Source: Actinomycetes bacterium
Lineage (GTDB): Bacteria > Actinomycetota > Acidimicrobiia > Acidimicrobiales > Microtrichaceae
Length of the DNA: 21,931 nucleotides
Assembly (NCBI GenBank): GCA_023437745.1
Contig: JAEZFI010000212.1
Location: 1 to 21,931 of the forward strand
Direction: 5' to 3'
A model generated the notes under the pieces. The model saw only the letters and a list, made by a program, of their open reading frames with translations, had not been told where the DNA came from and made no database searches. Positions 6,226 through 13,766 of this stretch are shown one piece after another (within the stretch, counting starts at the first letter, position 1; each line of letters starts with the position of its first letter). The position numbers were made by a program, and so were the translations under genes.

Positions 6226-8067
6226 ATGACGGCGACCGCCGTCGACGACCCGACGGACGAGCTCGACCCCGCGGCCGCCCCGGACGAGGCCGAGGCGCCC
6301 GACGGTGCGGCCGCCGGCCTCCTCGGAGCGCTGAGGGGAGCCCCCCGGCGGGCGCTCCTCGACGTCGCCTTCGTGCTGAGCGCGCCGGCCCTCTTCTACT
6401 TCGCGCTCCGACCCGACTGGTTCTACGTGCAGAACGGGGCCGACCCCTTCATGTACGTGGGCTACTCGCAGAACATGGGCGATCTGCTGCACATGTTCGG
6501 GGCGCAGAACTACTTCGCCAGCCGCTGGGGCCTCTACGGGATCAGCCGGATCTTCAACATCGCGCTCGGCGACCACGGCGGCTACTTCGTGCTGCGGTAC
6601 CTGATGACCCTCGTGCTCATCGCGCCGCTCTTCGAGTTCGCCCGGCGCCGGTGGGGCAGGGCCGCTGCGTGGGCGTCCGTCGTGCTCGTCCTGTGCAACC
6701 CGATCGTCGTGCGAGCGCTGCTCGGCGAGTACTCCGACCTGATCTTCGTCCCGTTCCTCACCACGGCGACGGTGCTGCTCTTCTGGGAGCAGCACCGGTG
6801 GCGATGGGCCCGCTCGGCGGTCGCCGGGGTCCTGTTCGGCCTGTCGTTCGCCGCCCACGTCTCGACGACCCCCTACATCGCGATGATCCTCGTCGCCTGG
6901 GGCGGCTGGCGGCTGGTGACGGCTCGCCGGTACCTCCTGCGGGAGGTGGCGGTCTGCGGTGTGGCGTCGGTGGCGACGATCCTCGCCGGCGTCGTCATCT
7001 TCCGCGTCGGCTACGGCATCGACAACATCTACCAGCCCTCGTACGACTTCCTGATCTCCTCCCGGCAGCGCAAGTTCATCGATCCCCTCCGATCGCTGAC
7101 CCACAGCTGGATGGGCTACCAGCTCTGGATCTACCTCCCCGCCCTGCTCCTCGGAGCCTGGGCCGCGACCAAGCTCGTCAGGCGCGAGCGCCCCAAGGCG
7201 TTCGACCTCACCGCCATGGCGCTGCTCGCCGCCTTCTACCTCTTCCAGATCTGGTTCCAGTTCGGCCAGAACGGCAACACCCTGGAGATCCACTACTACT
7301 GGGTCTACATCTCACCCGCGTTGATCGTGGGCACGATGGTCGTGGTCGGTACGTTCGCCGACATCAACCCCCGGGCACCCTGGATCCTGGTCCCGCTCCT
7401 CCCCGCCATCATCCTGGGCAAAGAGCTCCTCGCCGACGACCTGCGCTACAGCTCATGGGTCCCGGCGCTCGTCGTCGCCGGCGTCACGCTCGTGGTGACC
7501 GCCGTGCTCTCGCACCGCCGGCTGGCCCCCGCCGCCTCGCTGTCGGCGCTGATGGTGCTCGGCCTGAGCTCGACGATCTTCGCCCCCCACCTCCCGCCTC
7601 CGGACCAGCCCCGCACCGACGCCGACTACGACACGCTGTACGGCTCGGACTCGCAGACCCGCGGCGAGTGGGTGTTCAGCGCGGAGACGAAGCTGATCGA
7701 CGCCATCGACTCCGTGGACGGCGCGGAGGACGTGCTCCACCTCTGGTACGCGGACGAGGTGTCGTCGCTCGCCGGCTCGTTCCTCTTCGACACCACGGGC
7801 TACCTGTTCCATGCGAACGTCCCACCGCCTCCCGGGTCGCCTGCGGGCGTCGACGAGCTGTCGCTCACGGAGGCGAACGTCGCCCATCTCCGGTCGGGTG
7901 ACGTGAGGTTCCTGCTCCTCATCGGCAGGCCCGCGACGGTGGATCGCATGCTCACCGAGATCCAGGCGGCGCAGCCCCCGGGCTTCGAGGTGGTGCAGGA
8001 TCGGCGGATCGGCGGGTTCTACGACGGCCGGTTCGCAATCGTGGACGTCAGGAACGGCGCCGGATGA
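6226..8067 (+). CDS. Polytopic membrane protein, GT-C-like glycosyltransferase candidate
   Basis: The 613-residue protein has an acidic, Ala/Pro-rich cytoplasmic N-terminus (1-35). About eleven to twelve hydrophobic segments lie between residues 45 and 452. A soluble C-terminal domain (about 455-613) probably lies outside the membrane. Right after the first segment comes a conserved-looking loop with NGADPFMYVGYSQN, Asp73 being placed where GT-C enzymes carry their catalytic acidic residue. FASRWGLYGISRIFN and HYYWVY are other aromatic blocks. GT-C proteins use polyprenyl-phosphate sugars at the outer membrane face, and a GtrB/DPMS-like enzyme that makes such donors is encoded just downstream on the opposite strand. 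I do not recognise a named family, so the glycosyltransferase role is inference from topology and context. A flippase-like or polymerase role is an alternative. The downstream membrane gene overlaps it by ATGA. Confidence 0.82.
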   Translation: MTATAVDDPTDELDPAAAPDEAEAPDGAAAGLLGALRGAPRRALLDVAFVLSAPALFYFALRPDWFYVQNGADPFMYVGYSQNMGDLLHMFGAQNYFASRWGLYGISRIFNIALGDHGGYFVLRYLMTLVLIAPLFEFARRRWGRAAAWASVVLVLCNPIVVRALLGEYSDLIFVPFLTTATVLLFWEQHRWRWARSAVAGVLFGLSFAAHVSTTPYIAMILVAWGGWRLVTARRYLLREVAVCGVASVATILAGVVIFRVGYGIDNIYQPSYDFLISSRQRKFIDPLRSLTHSWMGYQLWIYLPALLLGAWAATKLVRRERPKAFDLTAMALLAAFYLFQIWFQFGQNGNTLEIHYYWVYISPALIVGTMVVVGTFADINPRAPWILVPLLPAIILGKELLADDLRYSSWVPALVVAGVTLVVTAVLSHRRLAPAASLSALMVLGLSSTIFAPHLPPPDQPRTDADYDTLYGSDSQTRGEWVFSAETKLIDAIDSVDGAEDVLHLWYADEVSSLAGSFLFDTTGYLFHANVPPPPGSPAGVDELSLTEANVAHLRSGDVRFLLLIGRPATVDRMLTEIQAAQPPGFEVVQDRRIGGFYDGRFAIVDVRNGAG

Positions 8068-9428
8068 GCGAGCACGCCGTGGCCGGCCCGCCGGACCCGC
8101 CCGACGCGAAGCACATGAGGTCGGTCGCCGTCGTCGACGTCCGCGGACGGCGATCGGAGGAACGGCTGAGCCGGTGGGTGCTCGCCGCTGTCGTCACGGT
8201 GATGTTCGGCGTCGTGGTGCGGGCTGCGGGGCTGGCCGTCGACCTTCCCGCTCACCTCTCGTTCGCCAGGGAGCTCTCGTCGACCGGCCAGACCGCGCTC
8301 CCCTACTACCTGTTCCAGCAGGCGACCGTCGTCGTCCGTGCGCTGATCCCGTTCGGCATGCTCGGCCACCTCCACGGCGACTGGGCCGAACCCGACGCGA
8401 CGTGGAACATCGCCGGGATCGTGACGATGACGATCTTCCTGGTGGTGCTCGCGGAGTTGATCTACGCACGCCTGCTGACGGTCACCTCGTCGCTCCGGCA
8501 GCGGGACCGCTACCTCGTGTGCGGCAGCCTCACCCTGACCGCGATGCTCGTCGCACCCATCTCGATCCTCACCTGGAACGACCAGCAGATGTACTTCGGC
8601 TACGTGTCGACGAACGTCTTCCACAACCCCACGAGCATCGTGGCCAAGCCGTTCGCGCTGCTCCTGCTGTGGGTCATCGCCGACCGGATCTTCGCCACCG
8701 CGAAGAGCTCGCCGCGGACGCTGGCGGCGGTGGCGCTCCTGTCGGTGATGTCGCTGCACGCGAAGCCCAACTTCACCCTGTGCCTCCTGCCGGCCGTGGG
8801 ACTCATGGCGCTGTGGGGGCAACGGCGGAGGGAGACCGTCAACTGGTGGCTGGTCGTCGGAGGGTTCGGACTCCCCTCCGTCGCGTACCTCGGCTATCAG
8901 TACCTCGGGTTCTCGGACGTCGAGGGCGGCGTCGCCCTGGCGCCGTTCCGCATGGTGCGGGAGTTCGCCGACCGGCACGACACGTCGACCTGGCTGCTGC
9001 TCCCGATGCTGGGCATGTCGCTCGTGTTCCCCCTCGTGATGCTGGCCCTGTTCCGTCGGGAGATCGGGCGCAGCCCGTCCAGCATCCTGGCGTGGCTGAC
9101 CACCGCCGTCGGGATCGGGATGTTCTACCTCCTCGCCGAGACCGGGCCGCGGGCGCACGACGGCAACTTCGCGTGGAGCGCCCAGATCAGCCTGTTCGTG
9201 CTGTTCTTCGAGTGCATCCGCCTCCTCTTCACGGAGTACGGCACGGTGGCGCGCGCCGCCCGGGCGGCCTCGGGCTCGGAGGACCGTCACGTGTCGACCG
9301 TCGCGTGGGTGCGCTTCGCCCTCACGGAGCGCCGGGTCCAGATCGCCACCGCAGCGCTCGCGCTGCACCTGCTGTGCGGCATCTGGTTCTACGCCCAGGA
9401 GATCATCCTCCCGACCGCCTGGTGGTAG
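8064..9428 (+). CDS. Second polytopic membrane protein, GT-C-like or polymerase-like, function unknown
   Basis: This 454-residue product begins at an ATG overlapping the previous stop (ATGA at 8064-8067), with AGGAA nine bases upstream, so the pair is probably co-translated. A charged N-terminus of about 36 residues precedes about nine to ten hydrophobic segments (roughly 37-57, 82-100, 115-138, 152-172, 193-208, 218-230, 237-251, 260-280, 309-330, 340-358, 373-388, 426-448). The first outer loop carries AVDLPAHLSFARE (Asp60). The middle has NVFHNPTSIVAKPF (185-198) and LHAKPNF (231-237). Paired 'HNPT...KPF' and 'KPNF' motifs look like conserved loop signatures of a membrane family in surface-glycan loci, but I cannot name it. 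Possible roles are a second GT-C glycosyltransferase, a partner of the upstream protein, or a Wzy-like polymerase. It ends eight bases before the convergent GT2 gene. Confidence 0.8.
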   Translation: MSEHAVAGPPDPPDAKHMRSVAVVDVRGRRSEERLSRWVLAAVVTVMFGVVVRAAGLAVDLPAHLSFARELSSTGQTALPYYLFQQATVVVRALIPFGMLGHLHGDWAEPDATWNIAGIVTMTIFLVVLAELIYARLLTVTSSLRQRDRYLVCGSLTLTAMLVAPISILTWNDQQMYFGYVSTNVFHNPTSIVAKPFALLLLWVIADRIFATAKSSPRTLAAVALLSVMSLHAKPNFTLCLLPAVGLMALWGQRRRETVNWWLVVGGFGLPSVAYLGYQYLGFSDVEGGVALAPFRMVREFADRHDTSTWLLLPMLGMSLVFPLVMLALFRREIGRSPSSILAWLTTAVGIGMFYLLAETGPRAHDGNFAWSAQISLFVLFFECIRLLFTEYGTVARAARAASGSEDRHVSTVAWVRFALTERRVQIATAALALHLLCGIWFYAQEIILPTAWW

Positions 9429-9436
9429 CAGGGGCG

Positions 9437-10378
9437 TCAGCCCTCGCCGGGCGCCCGCCCGGTCGTCGCCCTGATCACGTACTGCGGACGCTGCATCGAC
9501 CGGAAGTGCATCCGGCCGAGGTACTCGCCGAGCAGCCCGATCGCGAACATCTGCGCCCCGGAGAAGAGGGCGATGATCGACGCGAGGAACGGGAAGCCGG
9601 GCACGCTCCCGCCGTCGACGAAGAACCGGATCACCACGTACGCGAAGATCCCCACGCCCAGCAGCGAGCAGGCGAAGCCAAGGTACGAGACGAGTCGGAG
9701 CGGCGCCGAGCTGTAGCCGGTCATCATGTTGACGGCGTGGCGGACGAGCTTGCGCAACGTGTAGTTCGACGCCCCGTACTGGCGGAGGTCGAACTGGACC
9801 GGAACCGACGTGACCTTGGTGGTCGCCCAGGAGAGCAGGACGTCCAGGGAGACGTAGGGGTCGTTCGACTGGCTGGCGGCATCGCGCAGGTCACGGCGGA
9901 ACGCTCTGAACGCGCCGGTGTTCCGCGCCATCTCCGCGCCGACCGCCGAGGTCATCGATGCCTTCGCGATCCGGGAGGCGAGGTTCCGCCAGGCCGAGTG
10001 CTCCTCGACGGTGGAGAGCCCGTAGACGAGGTCCATGTCGTCCGTGAGCGCGGCGACGAGGGCGGCGATGTCCTCCGGACGGTGCTGCAGGTCGTCGTCC
10101 ATGGTCACGATGACCGGGTTCGTCGCGGCCCGCACGCCGGCGAGGAGTGCGTTGTGCTGGCCGTAGTTCCGGCTCAGGGTCATGCCCCGGATCCAGGGGT
10201 GCGCGGCGGCGAGCTCCGTGACGACCCGCCAGCTGTCGTCCCGGCTCCCGTCGTCGACGAGGATCAGCTCGACCGCCTCGTAGAGGTCGAGCACGCCGGC
10301 GAGCCGGTCGACCAGCGGAGGGAGCGACTCCGCGGAGTTGTACACCGGCACGACCACCGAGATCGCTGCGAGCTTCAT
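9437..10378 (-). CDS. GT2 polyprenyl-phosphate glycosyltransferase (GtrB/DPMS/ArnC-like) with two C-terminal TM helices
   Basis: The enzyme probably transfers a sugar from a nucleotide donor to undecaprenyl or decaprenyl phosphate on the inner membrane face. It has 313 residues. The GT-A fold begins with SVVVPVYNSAESL, followed by VDDGSRDDS (41-49), the metal-binding DDD at 94-96 in MDDDLQHRPED, and RNTGAFRAFRRD. The acceptor-side motif QYGASNYT (200-207) is typical of this subfamily. Two hydrophobic helices (about 229-252 and 262-285) and a short basic tail follow. The ATG overlaps the stop of the upstream tandem glycosyltransferase (ATGA, 10375-10378). It has a strong ribosome binding site, AAAGGAAG, six bases upstream. 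It is the last gene of the wzm-wzt operon, and its lipid-linked product would suit the GT-C-like proteins encoded convergently next door. The sugar is unknown. Confidence 0.92.
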   Translation of the reverse strand: MKLAAISVVVPVYNSAESLPPLVDRLAGVLDLYEAVELILVDDGSRDDSWRVVTELAAAHPWIRGMTLSRNYGQHNALLAGVRAATNPVIVTMDDDLQHRPEDIAALVAALTDDMDLVYGLSTVEEHSAWRNLASRIAKASMTSAVGAEMARNTGAFRAFRRDLRDAASQSNDPYVSLDVLLSWATTKVTSVPVQFDLRQYGASNYTLRKLVRHAVNMMTGYSSAPLRLVSYLGFACSLLGVGIFAYVVIRFFVDGGSVPGFPFLASIIALFSGAQMFAIGLLGEYLGRMHFRSMQRPQYVIRATTGRAPGEG

Positions 10379-12711
10379 CGAACACTTCCTTTGCTGATGC
10401 CGGCCCCGAACAGGTGCGCGTCCAGCGCGGCGGCCGCCGCCTCGTAGGAGTTGGCGCGGGCGTGGCGGATCGCTGCGGCCTGCTGAGCGCGACGCCGCTC
10501 GGGCTGGTCGAGGACGGCCGCGATCGCGTCGGCCAGGTCGGCGGGCCCGACCGTCGGGGGGACGAGCGTCACGCAGTCGGACGGCAGCTCCTCCATCGCG
10601 CCCAGGCGGCTGGCGATCATCGGGACGCCGGCGCCGAGGACCTCTGCGGCGGCCCCGGACGACTCGCCGTTGGTCCAGCGCCGGAGCTGCACCGCCACCG
10701 TCGCACGCCCCAGCCAGCGCTCGTACTCGTCCCGATCCACCGCCCCCGTGAACGTCACGTGCTCGCCCATGCCGACCTGCGCCGCCACCGCCGTCAGACG
10801 CTCACGCTCCTCCGGGCCGATCGGCCCGACGAACGCGAGCGTCGCCAGCGGGTCCCGCAGCCGCACCAGCTCGACCGCCTCGATGATCACCTCGGGGAGC
10901 TTGATCCCCGCCACCAACCCGAAGGACACGACGAGGTGATCCTCCCGCTCCGACGGATCCGGCGTCAGCTCCTGGATGGGGACGCCGTGCACGAACGCCG
11001 CGTCGACGCCGCTGTCCAGCTGCACCAGCCTCGCGGCGAACTGCGAGTGCACCAGGACCCTGGTGGCGAGCTGCGTCACCTCGCCGCTCATCATGATCCC
11101 GAGGCGCACCGCCTCCTCGTGCGGGAGGTGACCGCCACCGGCGACCGTCGAGAGGTACCGGCCGGGGTACATGCGCTGCAGCGCCGCGCCGATCCCCCCG
11201 GGCAGGAGGTCCGGCCGGTGGAGCGCGATCTGGCCGTACAGCCCCGTGAGGCGGACGTCGTGGAGCACCACCGTCCCCGGGCGCTGCCGGAGGAACGTCG
11301 GCTGGAACAGGTGCATCTCGCTGTTGCCGACGTGGTGGATCACGTCGTCGAACGGGGACTCGAAGCGCTCGAGGTGCTCCAGGGACGAGAGCCGCTCGAC
11401 CCTCACGTCGGCCTGCAGTCGGACGGCGGACGGGTCGATCGACGTCAGCACCGTGACGTCCCACCGCTCGGACAGCGGTACGAGCAGCTTGTCGAGGTAG
11501 TCGGCGATCCCGCTCGCCTCGGGCGGGACCGGGCCCACGATCGCCACCCGAGGTCGCGATCCCCTGGCCGGCCGGCGCACCCGGGCGAGCTCCTCCTCGT
11601 ACACCGACGCCATCCGCCTCGCCGCGGCCGCCCAGTCGAACTGCGGGGGCACCTCGGCGCGTCGCAGCTCGTCCAGCACCACGGGGTTCGAGAGGACCCG
11701 CTCCATGACGGCGGCCATCGAGTCGACCGACGTCGCGTCGAAGCGCGCGTCGGGATCCGGGACCAGCTCGCGGAGGGACGAGTTGTCGCCGCAGATCACC
11801 GGGGCGCCGCACCGGCGGGCTTCGAGCACCGGCAGCCCAAGGCCCTCGTAGCGCGACGGGAAGACGACCAGCTCCGCGGCCCGGTACAACGCGGCCAGCG
11901 ACTCGTCCGAGACGAACCCCGTGAGGAGCACCTGCCCGGCGATCCCGAGGTGGGCGGCGTGCGCTGCGAGGTCCTCGCGCTGGGACTCGGTCACGCTGCA
12001 CTGCAGAACCAGCTGGAGCCCGGCGCGGGTCGCCGGGGCGAGACGGGAGAACGCCTCGAAGACGCCTGCGACGTTCTTCCGCCACTCGATGCCGCTCGGG
12101 ACCAGCACGTAGCGGCGCTCGAGCCCGGGCACCGCCACCATCGCGTGCTCGACGAGGAGGTCACTCGCCGTCGACACCGGGTGGAACTGCGGCGACGCGC
12201 CGCCGTAGATCGATGTCACGTTGCCCGGCGGCACCCCGAGCACCCTGACCGTGTCGTCCCGGGTGGCGTCGGAGATCGCGACCAGCCGGTCGGACGAGAG
12301 CAGGAGCTCGGCCCGCCCCCGGTACCACTCGGTGGTGTCACGCTCCGTCAGGTACACCTCAGGGAAGATCGCCGGGATGATGTCGTACACCGTCGACAGC
12401 AGCCGGGTCGACCGGTCCACGAGGCCCTCGGGGAGGATGCGGTCGAGGCTGACGGGCTCGAACGGCGAGGTGATGTGGAAGACGTCGGCACGGCCGACCG
12501 AGGGGTCGTCGAGGCGCTTGACCTTGCCGGTCCCGAGGAGGCCGTAGAGGCCGGACATCATCGGCAGGTCGGGATGGACGACGTACGTGTCGACCAGGTC
12601 GGGACGGAGCTCCTCGACGGCGCTGGCCAGGTCCAGGGTGTAGCGAGCGATGCCGCGCTCGCCGTGCACCCGGCTCTGCGCCGCCTGCAGGTCGACCACC
12701 AGGCGGGTCAC
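10375..12711 (-). CDS. Bifunctional tandem GT4-family glycosyltransferase
   Basis: This 778-residue protein contains two GT-B glycosyltransferases joined near residues 378-388. Domain one (about 1-375) starts VTRLVVDLQ and has VPSGIEWRKNV (203-213). It carries the retaining E-x7-E motif, Glu289 and Glu297, in SRYEGLGLPVLEARRCGAP. Domain two (about 386-778) starts VAIVGPVPPEASGIADY and has FVGPIG and a TNGESSGAAAEVLGAGVPMIAS block (680-701). There the glutamates are Glu683 and Glu690, one residue closer than usual. Fused GT4 pairs often add two successive linkages of a repeat unit. The true start is GTG at 12711, overlapping the methyltransferase stop (GTGA). The frame stays open to 13647, but that extension is Arg/Gly-rich antisense-like noise over the methyltransferase gene. 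The protein is cytoplasmic. Donor and acceptor sugars cannot be read from sequence; rhamnose and Fuc4NAc are candidates from context. Confidence 0.9.
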   Translation of the reverse strand: MTRLVVDLQAAQSRVHGERGIARYTLDLASAVEELRPDLVDTYVVHPDLPMMSGLYGLLGTGKVKRLDDPSVGRADVFHITSPFEPVSLDRILPEGLVDRSTRLLSTVYDIIPAIFPEVYLTERDTTEWYRGRAELLLSSDRLVAISDATRDDTVRVLGVPPGNVTSIYGGASPQFHPVSTASDLLVEHAMVAVPGLERRYVLVPSGIEWRKNVAGVFEAFSRLAPATRAGLQLVLQCSVTESQREDLAAHAAHLGIAGQVLLTGFVSDESLAALYRAAELVVFPSRYEGLGLPVLEARRCGAPVICGDNSSLRELVPDPDARFDATSVDSMAAVMERVLSNPVVLDELRRAEVPPQFDWAAAARRMASVYEEELARVRRPARGSRPRVAIVGPVPPEASGIADYLDKLLVPLSERWDVTVLTSIDPSAVRLQADVRVERLSSLEHLERFESPFDDVIHHVGNSEMHLFQPTFLRQRPGTVVLHDVRLTGLYGQIALHRPDLLPGGIGAALQRMYPGRYLSTVAGGGHLPHEEAVRLGIMMSGEVTQLATRVLVHSQFAARLVQLDSGVDAAFVHGVPIQELTPDPSEREDHLVVSFGLVAGIKLPEVIIEAVELVRLRDPLATLAFVGPIGPEERERLTAVAAQVGMGEHVTFTGAVDRDEYERWLGRATVAVQLRRWTNGESSGAAAEVLGAGVPMIASRLGAMEELPSDCVTLVPPTVGPADLADAIAAVLDQPERRRAQQAAAIRHARANSYEAAAAALDAHLFGAGISKGSVR
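10385..10392 (-). promoter_or_regulatory. Strong ribosome binding site of the GT2 gene
   Basis: AAAGGAAG on the minus strand lies six bases before the ATG at 10378, inside the 3' end of the upstream gene. It is one of the best Shine-Dalgarno matches in the window and suggests re-initiation at the ATGA overlap. Confidence 0.6.
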
Positions 12712-13766
12712 CCCGTGCCACCCGCCTCGCCGGGCCGTCGCGCCACGACCATCGCCACCCGGTAGACGTCGTCGGCGACGGGTCCCAGCTCGAGGTCCGT
12801 CACCGTCCACTCGGTCGGCGAGACCTGCTCCGCGATCTCGCAGCGCACGATCTCCCACCCGTCGAGGAGGCGACCCAGCCGAACGTGGTCGTAGATCCGT
12901 TGGAAGCCGGCGAGGCGCGCCTGGCCATAGGGGGTGGTCAGGAACAAGAAGCCCCCCGGCTTCACGAGCCGGCGGAGCGCCGCCACGAGGTCGATGTCGG
13001 AGTCGTCTCCCGCCTCCTGGCCGTAGTGCTCGACCCCGACGTGCTCGATGGTCGACAGGAGCACCGCGGCGTCGAAGGCGTCGGCCTCGGCGTAGTCCTC
13101 GAGCCGGCCGTGGAACTCGGTGACCCGAGGATGCGCGAACGCGTAGCCGCGTGGATCGACCGCGGTGACCCGGTGGCCCAACCCGGCGAGGCTGAGCGAC
13201 ACCGTGCTCTCCGACGAGCCCACGTCCAGCACGGCCGAGCCCGGAGCCAGCCGTCCCGACTCCCGGAACACGAACGGGACCTCGAGGATGCGTTCGTTGA
13301 CGTCGGACACCCGGGCAGCGCCCTCCTCGTAGGCCACGATGACCGGCTCGTTGACGAAGATGCCCGCCTGGGCCGCGAGGCCGCGGTAGCCGGTGGCCCG
13401 GTTGAGGAAGTCGGCGGTGGGCCCGTCGAGCGAGGCGAGCTCGGCGGGCGCGCCGGGATCGACCCGGGCCCTGACGTCGCGGGCCAGTGCCCTGAGCTCG
13501 TCGGCCAGGAAGCCGACCTCGGACCGGATGGCCCGCACCTCGTCCTGCGACACGGCGGCCTGCCCGGCGGCGGTCTGGACCTCCGACCGGAGCCCCACGA
13601 GCGTCCGGGCCAGGTGCTCCTCGGACTCGCGGCTGCGGTTCATCCACGCGCCGAGGGCCGCGTGGAGCCCGTCCAGCTTGGTGTCCTGCGCCGACAGGCG
13701 CCGGTCGAGCCAGTTCGTGACCGGCCGCACCAGCGGGCCGGCCATCCGTCGCATCGGTGTCGTCAT
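12708..13766 (-). CDS. SAM-dependent methyltransferase with N-terminal coiled coil (candidate glycan chain-end methyltransferase)
   Basis: The 352-residue product has two parts. Residues about 22-103 are a helical coiled-coil segment (RSRESEEHLARTLVGLRSEV, then DEVRAIRSEVGFLADELRAL). Residues about 140-345 are a class I methyltransferase. Its motif I is VLDVGSSESTVSLSLAGLG (179-197), an acidic ribose-binding residue is Asp204 in TAVDPRGY, STIEHVGV lies at 238-245, and VKPGGFLFLTTPYG at 268-281. The gene sits directly after wzt, with an ATGA overlap and a strong GAGGAGG ribosome binding site. In E. coli O8/O9a systems, a terminal methyltransferase with a coiled coil (WbdD) stops chain growth, and the Wzt C-terminal domain reads the capped end. 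This protein is a plausible functional counterpart, although its coiled coil is N-terminal and shorter and there is no kinase domain. The methyl acceptor is inferred. Confidence 0.88.
   Translation of the reverse strand: MTTPMRRMAGPLVRPVTNWLDRRLSAQDTKLDGLHAALGAWMNRSRESEEHLARTLVGLRSEVQTAAGQAAVSQDEVRAIRSEVGFLADELRALARDVRARVDPGAPAELASLDGPTADFLNRATGYRGLAAQAGIFVNEPVIVAYEEGAARVSDVNERILEVPFVFRESGRLAPGSAVLDVGSSESTVSLSLAGLGHRVTAVDPRGYAFAHPRVTEFHGRLEDYAEADAFDAAVLLSTIEHVGVEHYGQEAGDDSDIDLVAALRRLVKPGGFLFLTTPYGQARLAGFQRIYDHVRLGRLLDGWEIVRCEIAEQVSPTEWTVTDLELGPVADDVYRVAMVVARRPGEAGGTG

Noticed and set aside
8174..10447. A 757-codon plus-strand open frame across the membrane protein gene and the GT2 gene
   Set aside because: It is out of frame with the clear membrane protein at 8064-9428 and antisense to the GT2 gene. 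Its composition is Arg/Pro/His-rich and it shows no recognisable domains.
10414..12765. A 783-codon plus-strand open frame antisense to the tandem GT4 gene
   Set aside because: It is a mirror frame with low-complexity Arg/His/Val-rich sequence and no motif; the minus strand has intact glycosyltransferase domains.
12712..13647. N-terminal extension of the tandem GT4 frame by 312 codons
   Set aside because: It overlaps the methyltransferase in another frame and is Arg/Gly-rich; the GTG at 12711 overlapping the methyltransferase stop fits the operon pattern.
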